Below, in pieces: positions 6,426 through 11,206 of a stretch of DNA of 11,206 nucleotides (positions within the stretch are counted from its first letter, which is position 1; each line of letters starts with the position of its first letter). The notes beneath the pieces are model-generated. The model was not told where the DNA came from. It searched no databases and worked only from the letters and a program-made list of their open reading frames with translations. The translations under genes and the position numbers were made by a program. Source of the DNA: Candidatus Aerophobota bacterium (lineage in GTDB: Bacteria > Aerophobota > Aerophobia > Aerophobales > B3-G15). The DNA is taken from the NCBI GenBank assembly GCA_030607715.1, contig JAUWJM010000045.1, positions 1 through 11,206 on the forward strand, written 5' to 3'.

Positions 6426-6567
6426 CTTCTCTTATCTCTTCTTCTTTTTTCCTTAAAGGGTTAATAATGGCTAAAGTTAAACCTTTAACCATATTTTGCA
6501 AAAAATTATTCAGAAAAATCTTTTCACCATTAACAGTAATTTCCACAGATTTTTTTTCTTCCTTCAT
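6403..6567 (-). CDS. Small 54-residue protein of unknown function, coupled to mobB
   Basis: An open frame of 54 codons starting at ATG 6567, which overlaps the mobB stop as ATGA, and ending at TAA 6405-6403. It begins MKEEKKSVEITVNGEKIFLN, is rich in Lys and Glu, and ends EEIREVVIKVSE. The layout reads as beta strand (VEITVNG), a loop, an amphipathic or hydrophobic helix (about residues 20-36) and a closing strand (REVVIKV). There is no signal peptide, no cysteine pair and no metal motif. The overlap with mobB and the protein-like pattern argue for a real gene. I recall similar short VNGEEIPLN-type hypothetical proteins in other anaerobes, but cannot verify this. A role in molybdenum/tungsten cofactor work is inferred only from its place between mobB and the riboswitch. 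Confidence 0.65.
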   Translation of the reverse strand: MKEEKKSVEITVNGEKIFLNNFLQNMVKGLTLAIINPLRKKEEEIREVVIKVSE

Positions 6568-7064
6568 AAAATATTCTCCATAAAATCCACAATTTTAGAG
6601 ATTTGCCCTGGTCTAAATATAGGCTTATCTATCTCTATATCAGTGTCGCTCACTATAGCAATAACTTCATCTGAGGGAGAGTAAATTTGCTCACTAACCC
6701 CCTGGCGAAGAATCTCTATTTTCTTCAATCTTTGCTCTTTACTAAATCCCTCTACTAATACTATATCAAAATTATGAAAAAACAAGTCAATTATTTCTAA
6801 AATATCAAAGTCCTCCTCTACCCTTTTTTGTAATACAATTTTCTCTGGTGAGGTTAAAAGAACGCCCCTACTCCCCTTTTTTGAGAACTTATAAGAATCT
6901 TTTCCCTCTCTATCTATATCAAAACCATGAGGACAATTTTTAACTGTCCCCACTCTGTATCCTCTTCTCGTTAGCTCTGGAATTAAACGAAGGATAAGAG
7001 TAGTTTTCCCCACCTCTGATTTTCCAACTATTCCCAGAACAAACGGTATTTTAGCTTGTCCCAT
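6564..7064 (-). CDS. mobB: Molybdopterin-guanine dinucleotide biosynthesis adapter protein MobB
   Basis: P-loop GTPase of 166 residues in the MobB family, which binds GTP and assists MobA-type nucleotide transfer onto the molybdenum or tungsten cofactor. The P-loop is GKSEVGKT (14-21). It is followed by VGTVKNCPHGFDIDREGKDS, matching the family KHxxHGFxxDxxGKDS region, and later by DIVLVEGFSKE. The start chosen is ATG at 7064, giving MGQAKIPFVLGIVGK. The longer frame to 7100 starts at TTG and adds residues outside the family fold; neither site has a strong Shine-Dalgarno. The first 14 bases lie inside the 3' end of the upstream decarboxylase-like gene, and the stop overlaps the small downstream gene. 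No MobA is seen in this window. Confidence 0.9.
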   Translation of the reverse strand: MGQAKIPFVLGIVGKSEVGKTTLILRLIPELTRRGYRVGTVKNCPHGFDIDREGKDSYKFSKKGSRGVLLTSPEKIVLQKRVEEDFDILEIIDLFFHNFDIVLVEGFSKEQRLKKIEILRQGVSEQIYSPSDEVIAIVSDTDIEIDKPIFRPGQISKIVDFMENIL

Positions 7065-8136
7065 TAGCAAAAATAAACTCAGAATATTTGGTGGAATCAA
7101 TTATTGTTTGGATATTTTCACGGGGTGTTCCAGGAATTAACGCCCCACTGGGTGAAAGAACGTATCCACCATTATAATCATCAGCAATACTGATGCATCG
7201 CTTGCATTCCTTAAATATCTGTTGGGGGGTGCCTTTGAATAAAAGACTAATTGGATTTAAATTGCCCATCAAACAAACCTTATCTCCGATTGTCTTTTTT
7301 ACCTTGGAAATATCGGTTGCAAAATGCAATGCATCAATTCCTAAGTCTCCTATTCGCTTCAAATTATGCGAAATGTTCTTTTCGCAAATATGATACAGTT
7401 TGATAGCATAAGAAAATTCGTTTAATACTCGGGAAAGATACGGAAAAACAAACTCTTCAAAATGAGGAGATGAAAGACGAGCAGGCGTATGATCGAAAAA
7501 ATATATCCGTTTCAATCTTCCATTAACCCTCTCTTGAGCTTTTAACCATATAATGATAGAATCACTCATTATATTTAATAATTGATGGATTAGACCAGGC
7601 TGATCGTAAAGACCGGATAAAAAATTCTCATAGCCAATAACTAATGCTGCTGTTTCTACAGGCCCCATTGAAAAAGCACATCCGTCTAAATATCCATAAT
7701 TTTCAATATACTTTTTATCTAAGTTGTCCCAGTAATAACGATATTCCTTTAATACCAGGGGCATTAATCCATCCTTATCTGGATCAGGTGGTTTTAGGTG
7801 AACCAGGTTACGAAGATCTTTGCTGTTTACGGCAGGATGAATAGGATTATCTTTATGTTGAATTATTTCGCATCCAAAAGCAGAAGGTTCCACAACGCCA
7901 CATCCAAAGTCTGGATATATACCCGGCATTAGTATTGCCTCAGGGTATTCATCCTGGAAGGCACATTGCACCTTTAATTTTAGCTCGGGATTAAAATAAT
8001 AATCTTCAAACTTGACATCAAAAAGTTTGCAGATGTAAGGTGTACTAATACAGAGAACCACAGGAATTTGTTCAGGTTGTTTACGATTTATTGCTCTAAG
8101 AAAATTATTTAAAACTTCTTTTGATTGAATGGACAT
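7051..8136 (-). CDS. Uroporphyrinogen decarboxylase (URO-D) superfamily protein, possible methyltransferase
   Basis: A 361-residue URO-D/MtaA-type TIM-barrel protein. Visible family features are an N-terminal helix with AINRKQPEQIPV, GNLNPISLLFKGTP (291-304) near the usual GNVDP motif, and a C-terminal SGALIPGTPRENI that resembles the family GxxxPxxTPxENI. It lacks the substrate-binding RQAGRY motif of true HemE, so it is unlikely to make coproporphyrinogen. HIC (249-251) resembles the His-x-Cys zinc site of corrinoid methyltransferases, but the later SPGCG cysteine is replaced (LSPSG, 327-331), so zinc binding is doubtful. No corrinoid protein lies nearby. It overlaps mobB by 14 bp, so the two are co-expressed. 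ATG 8136 has AAGGA about 9 nt upstream. The 126-bp gap before it has a possible promoter (TTAAAT, 17 bp, TATAAA ending at 8169), weakly supported. Confidence 0.8.
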   Translation of the reverse strand: MSIQSKEVLNNFLRAINRKQPEQIPVVLCISTPYICKLFDVKFEDYYFNPELKLKVQCAFQDEYPEAILMPGIYPDFGCGVVEPSAFGCEIIQHKDNPIHPAVNSKDLRNLVHLKPPDPDKDGLMPLVLKEYRYYWDNLDKKYIENYGYLDGCAFSMGPVETAALVIGYENFLSGLYDQPGLIHQLLNIMSDSIIIWLKAQERVNGRLKRIYFFDHTPARLSSPHFEEFVFPYLSRVLNEFSYAIKLYHICEKNISHNLKRIGDLGIDALHFATDISKVKKTIGDKVCLMGNLNPISLLFKGTPQQIFKECKRCISIADDYNGGYVLSPSGALIPGTPRENIQTIIDSTKYSEFIFANGTS

Positions 8137-8262
8137 ATTTATAAATCCTTTGTTACATTCTATCCTTTTTTATAGGAGTTATTATGTTAAAATTTAATTA
8201 CAGAGAATTAATCTAATTTTTCAAAAATAATCTAATACTTAAAATTGTGGAGGTTGGGTTAG

Positions 8263-9018
8263 CTACAGGCGCATCAAAATAAAATTTAAACCCTGGAGAG
8301 TAAGAGTAGGATTTACCTCATCAATTCGGGAACACTCTTCCTTTAGTATTTTTCCCCATCCTCCTGTGGCTATAACTGTAGTTTTCTCCTCCATCTCCTG
8401 TTCAATCTTAGCCAGTATTTCCTTGACAGCCCCCAAAGAGCTATAAAAAATACCGGAAACTAAATTATCCTCTGTATTTTTACCAATAACTCGCAGAGGT
8501 TTTTTAAACTCTACTGGAAAGAGCTTTTCTGCTTTTTCCCAGAGAGTATCTGTTGCTAATTGAATTCCAGGAGCAATAACTCCACCCAAATATTCTCCTC
8601 TGGAAGATATTACATCAAAAACAGTAGCAGTTCCAAAATCAACTATTATTGCTGGAAGCCGGTAAAGCTTGGTTGCTGCCACAGAATTAGCTATTCTGTC
8701 TCCCCCCACTTCCTCTGGATTATCACAGAGAATGGGAATACCAGATACTTTAAAATTTAACTCTAAGGGGATGGTTTTAAAGTATCCCTTTATTGCTTCT
8801 CTTAAAGGAATCAAAGCTGATTGAGCTACTGAGGAAATAATTACCTTGTCTATCTTTAGCTTCTCAGAATAGCGTCTTAGCCAATTAACTAACAAAATTC
8901 CCCATTCATCAGCTTCCCTATGGGGATGAGTGGCAAATCTCCCCCTTAAGACAAGACTTTCCTGGTTAAATAAACCAACCTTTACCACACTGTTCCCTAT
9001 ATCTACAGCTAAATTCAT
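8263..9018 (-). CDS. coaX: Type III pantothenate kinase
   Basis: CoaX, 251 residues, phosphorylates pantothenate in the first step of coenzyme A synthesis. It has the ASKHA fold: phosphate-1 motif AVDIGNS (4-10) with K13, GGDR (105-108) carrying the likely catalytic Asp, DFGTA (127-131), and GGVIAPG (145-151). The C-terminal TGGWGK and NPTLTLQGLNFIL segments also match the family. Length is typical. ATG at 9018 is chosen because the phosphate motif follows at once; the upstream Shine-Dalgarno is weak. It lies 24 bp after birA, apparently the last gene of block 1, with no obvious hairpin terminator before the next gene. Biotin and CoA ligation functions side by side fit a vitamin-cofactor cluster. 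Confidence 0.95.
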   Translation of the reverse strand: MNLAVDIGNSVVKVGLFNQESLVLRGRFATHPHREADEWGILLVNWLRRYSEKLKIDKVIISSVAQSALIPLREAIKGYFKTIPLELNFKVSGIPILCDNPEEVGGDRIANSVAATKLYRLPAIIVDFGTATVFDVISSRGEYLGGVIAPGIQLATDTLWEKAEKLFPVEFKKPLRVIGKNTEDNLVSGIFYSSLGAVKEILAKIEQEMEEKTTVIATGGWGKILKEECSRIDEVNPTLTLQGLNFILMRL

Positions 9019-9042
9019 CTTATTTATCTCATTAGATGTTTA

Positions 9043-9849
9043 CTATCCAATAGGGTTTACCGAAGTTTCTGAATCAATTACTCTCTGCATCCCACTTTCC
9101 AGACGAACAATTAATCCTCCACTCTCATCTATATCAACAGGATAGCCCAGCCATTCTTCTTGAGAAGTTTTAAGCTTAACTGGTTTTCCCAGTAGAGGAA
9201 AGAGAGTGCGAGCTTTTTTTAAAATGGGAAACCAATCTCCATTAGAACAAGTGTACAACTCCTCCAATTTTCTTAAAAGAAGATCTAAAAATAAATCTCT
9301 TGAAATAGAATGTCCCTCCTCTAAACTTAGAGAAGTAGCCTCTTTTTGAAGCTGGAGAGAAAACTCTCTTACATTTAAATTCACTCCGATTCCCATAATA
9401 ACAAAGATTAACTTACCTTTTTTTGCTCTGAATCTGCACATCACTCCTCCAACCTTTTTTTTGTCTATCATAACATCATTGGGCCAGTAAATAAAAACGG
9501 GGCGATGAGTAAGAAAAGACTGGGCAGTCTCGGCAACAGCTACTGCTCCTAAGATGTTTAAAAGAGAAATTTGAGAAAAATTAAGAGAGGGACGTAGTAC
9601 AAGGGAAAGCCACAACCCTCCTGGGGGAGAGAACCACCAGCTACCTCTTCTTCCCTCTCCCTTACTTTGTTCATCGGCTACTACTACCGTTCCCTCTGCC
9701 TCTCCCCTTAGGGCGAGATGAAAGGCAATTTTATTGGTAGAATCTACCTGCAAATAGCGGCAAATCTTTTGCCCAAAAATCCTGGTAGTCTCGTTTATCT
9801 CGTTTATTTGGTTTGTTTCGTTCATCTCGTTTGTCTCGTTTTTACACAT
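9043..9849 (-). CDS. birA: Biotin-[acetyl-CoA-carboxylase] ligase, without HTH domain
   Basis: Biotin protein ligase of up to 268 residues that makes biotinyl-AMP and attaches biotin to carboxylase carrier lysines. Catalytic-domain motifs: VDSTN (35-39), the biotinyl-adenylate loop GEGRRGSWW (64-72), WPNDVM (122-127), KVGG (K132), and a C-terminal SH3-like domain from about residue 215 that begins LLGKPVKL. No N-terminal helix-turn-helix repressor domain is present, so it is the monofunctional type. The loop differs from the usual GRGRRGRxW: the first Arg is Glu and the last is Ser, while the central RR remains. The first 21 residues come from a 9-bp tandem repeat (NET, NEM, NET, NQI, NEI, NET), and the ATG at 9849 has no Shine-Dalgarno. 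The real start may be internal (ATG 9825). Confidence 0.9.
   Translation of the reverse strand: MCKNETNEMNETNQINEINETTRIFGQKICRYLQVDSTNKIAFHLALRGEAEGTVVVADEQSKGEGRRGSWWFSPPGGLWLSLVLRPSLNFSQISLLNILGAVAVAETAQSFLTHRPVFIYWPNDVMIDKKKVGGVMCRFRAKKGKLIFVIMGIGVNLNVREFSLQLQKEATSLSLEEGHSISRDLFLDLLLRKLEELYTCSNGDWFPILKKARTLFPLLGKPVKLKTSQEEWLGYPVDIDESGGLIVRLESGMQRVIDSETSVNPIG
9787..9840 (-). repeat. Six degenerate 9-bp tandem repeats in the 5' end of birA
   Basis: Six consecutive 9-bp units of the form ACGAGATAA (AAC GAG AYA in frame) encode N-E-T, N-E-M, N-E-T, N-Q-I, N-E-I, N-E-T. Seen directly. Because the unit is a multiple of three, copy-number change would keep the reading frame. Confidence 0.85.
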
Positions 9850-9882
9850 TACACATTACTTATCACTTATTATTTATTACTT
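9844..9882. repeat. Degenerate 7-bp repeats between ribF and birA
   Basis: Plus-strand units ACACATT, ACACATT, ACTTATC, ACTTATT, ATTTATT and a partial ACTT run without gaps. They cover the ribF stop (9879-9877), the whole 27-bp spacer and the birA ATG (9849-9847), and abut the 9-bp array. Such heptanucleotide arrays fill spacers in some uncultured lineages. Confidence 0.7.
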
Positions 9883-10791
9883 GATTTCCACTATTCTCTT
9901 TGCTTCTCTCTTATCTTTTTTTAGTCTGCTGATTAACTCAAGAGAGGAAGAAAAGGTTTGAATATCTCTGATTTTAGTTATCAGTTCTATCCTCATTGAC
10001 TGGCCATAAATCTCCCTAAAAAAATCAAAAATATGAACCTCAATACCCAGAGAAAAATCTTTAAAAGTTGGTCTACCTCCCACATTTATCAGGGCTCGGT
10101 AGGTCTTATTCATTAATTTTACTTTACCGGCATAAACTCCAGGAGAAGGTAAAAGTTTCTGAGGATGGGTATTTAAATTAGCCGTAGGATAACCAAGGCT
10201 CTTACCTCTTCTATCTCCCTCAATTACTTCCCCTAAAATAGTGGGATATCTGCCCATCCCCTGAGCAACCTTCTCTGTCTCTCCTTTTCTTAACCACTGC
10301 CGGAGAAGAGAACTGCTAATTTTCTCTCCTCTTAGTTTAAGAGAAGAAACAGCAACAAGCTTGTATCCAAAATCATTCTCAATTTGATGCAACAGTCTAA
10401 CATTTCCCTTTCTCCCCTGACCAAAAACAAAATCCTCACCTACTATAATCTGCTCAAAGTTAAGACTTTGTTTTAATTTGCCCAGGAACTGATAAGGGGA
10501 AAGGGAAGCAAGGTGAGAAGTAAATGGTAAAATCTGGATCAAATCTACCCCTAATTGAGATATAATTTCCTCTTTCTCTTCTTGAGAGGTTAAGAGAGAT
10601 ACAGATTTGTGAGAAAAAAGCTCGGAGGAATGGCGATCAAAAGTAACCAGGCAGCTTTTTATTCCTTTCAGTTTTGCTTTTCTTACCAGATCTTCAATGA
10701 TCCTTTGATGACCAAGGTGAACACCATCAAAAAAACCAATAGTTAAAGCAACTCTTTCTTTTCCCGGAGAAAAACTTCTTCTAATTTCCAT
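9877..10791 (-). CDS. ribF: Bifunctional riboflavin kinase / FAD synthetase
   Basis: RibF, 304 residues, converts riboflavin to FMN and FMN to FAD. The N-terminal nucleotidyltransferase domain carries GFFDGVHLGHQ (19-29), TFDRH (50-54), GEDFVFGQGRKGN (118-130) and ISSSLLRQWL (158-167). The C-terminal kinase domain begins around 182 with GEVIEGDRRGKSLGYPTAN (187-205), GVYAG, and INVGGRPTF, then EVHIFDF. Both domains look complete. The ATG at 10791 shares its A with the truB TGA (TGATG), giving coupled translation, and truB-ribF is a common bacterial pair. The stop lies within heptanucleotide repeats. Confidence 0.97.
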   Translation of the reverse strand: MEIRRSFSPGKERVALTIGFFDGVHLGHQRIIEDLVRKAKLKGIKSCLVTFDRHSSELFSHKSVSLLTSQEEKEEIISQLGVDLIQILPFTSHLASLSPYQFLGKLKQSLNFEQIIVGEDFVFGQGRKGNVRLLHQIENDFGYKLVAVSSLKLRGEKISSSLLRQWLRKGETEKVAQGMGRYPTILGEVIEGDRRGKSLGYPTANLNTHPQKLLPSPGVYAGKVKLMNKTYRALINVGGRPTFKDFSLGIEVHIFDFFREIYGQSMRIELITKIRDIQTFSSSLELISRLKKDKREAKRIVEIK

Positions 10792-11206
10792 CAGACTAAT
10801 ACTCTTAAATACTTAAATCCCACCTTCTCCTGGCTAAAATGAGTTCCCCCCTGCAAACTCGTAGCCACCGCTAAAAGATTACCTTCCTGATCACACAGAC
10901 GAACCTTATCTCCTTTCTCTAAAGTGGAAGGTATCTCCTTCAGGTGAGATAGATAAAGAGGGACCCCCCACTTAACCAGTTTCTCTGCCTCTCTTTTAAC
11001 CTTAAGTAAGGGTAAGTGAGGCAAAGCTTGGGTCAATTCCCAGAAAATCTTTTCTACTTTTCCTTCCTTTATTTTTTTTTCCACTTCCTCCATTTTTTCA
11101 GCTTCTTTAAGAGAAAAAGGTCCAATTCGCATCCGACAAAGAGATTTCTGGTAAGCCCCCACATCCACAAATCTCCCCAATATCCCTACACAGAGATCGA
11201 ACATAG
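10791..11206 (-). CDS. truB: tRNA pseudouridine(55) synthase TruB, 3' part only, apparent frameshift
   Basis: C-terminal part of TruB, which isomerises U55 in the T-loop of tRNAs; the 5' part lies beyond the window. At the edge, one frame (from 11205) reads YVRSLCRDIGEICGCG, the classic TruB YIRxLxxDIGxxxGCG segment. From about 11155 onward the family sequence continues in another frame: GAYQKSLCRMRIGPFSL, then a PUA-like C-terminal domain ending KYLRVLV. The switch falls at a run of five G (11160-11156 on the minus strand); with four G the two halves join as C-G-A-Y-Q. The in-frame ATG at 11204 is therefore not a real start, and its first residues (MFDLCVG) are out of frame. Either an assembly or sequencing error in a homopolymer, or a true +1 mutation. 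The stop overlaps ribF by one base. Confidence 0.85.
   Translation of the reverse strand, partial: MFDLCVGILGRFVDVGAYQKSLCRMRIGPFSLKEAEKMEEVEKKIKEGKVEKIFWELTQALPHLPLLKVKREAEKLVKWGVPLYLSHLKEIPSTLEKGDKVRLCDQEGNLLAVATSLQGGTHFSQEKVGFKYLRVLV

Noticed and set aside
8137..8262. Possible terminator or riboswitch in the 126-bp gap between coaX and the URO-D-like gene.
   Set aside because: I found only AT-rich sequence with weak promoter-like boxes (TTGAAA at 8224-8219; TATAAA at 8174-8169) and no stable stem followed by a T-tract.

Overview
The window is AT-rich bacterial DNA with every recognisable gene on the minus strand, so transcription runs from high to low coordinates. The gene types point to a bacterium: TruB, RibF, BirA and type III pantothenate kinase, Shine-Dalgarno sites, intrinsic termination and a riboswitch. 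Tungstate uptake plus pterin cofactor synthesis suggests an anaerobe using tungsten or molybdenum enzymes, probably an uncultivated lineage. I cannot name the phylum. TGA is used normally as a stop (truB, wtpA, moeA and mobB all end in TGA overlapping the next start).

Block 1 (about 11206 to 8263) is a housekeeping and vitamin-cofactor set: the 3' part of truB (with an apparent frameshift), ribF, birA and coaX. Degenerate 7-bp and 9-bp tandem repeats occupy the ribF-birA junction; the 9-bp array encodes the N-terminus of BirA.

Block 2 (about 8136 to 179) is a molybdenum/tungsten cofactor locus: a uroporphyrinogen-decarboxylase-like protein overlapping mobB, an unlisted 54-residue protein overlapping mobB by ATGA, a Moco/Tuco-family riboswitch with an intrinsic terminator, the tungstate transporter wtpA-wtpB-wtpC, a 76-bp imperfect inverted repeat, then moeA-moaA-moaC-mog. 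WtpABC imports the oxyanion. MoaA and MoaC turn GTP into cyclic pyranopterin monophosphate. Mog adenylylates molybdopterin and MoeA inserts the metal. MobB assists nucleotide addition. No moaD, moaE or moeB is present here, so that step must be encoded elsewhere.

The most notable signals are five. (1) The terminator loop after the riboswitch is the exact 11-nt complement of a conserved aptamer segment, giving a readable OFF-switch mechanism. (2) The inverted repeat before moeA carries a near-consensus sigma-70 promoter aimed at moeA. (3) moaC has an in-frame TGA exactly where the family has a conserved Gly in its C-terminal tail, with the rest of the tail still readable afterwards. (4) truB is frameshifted at a run of five G. 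(5) The codons for the C-terminal Gly-Gly of MoaA also form the Shine-Dalgarno of moaC, which begins with TTG.
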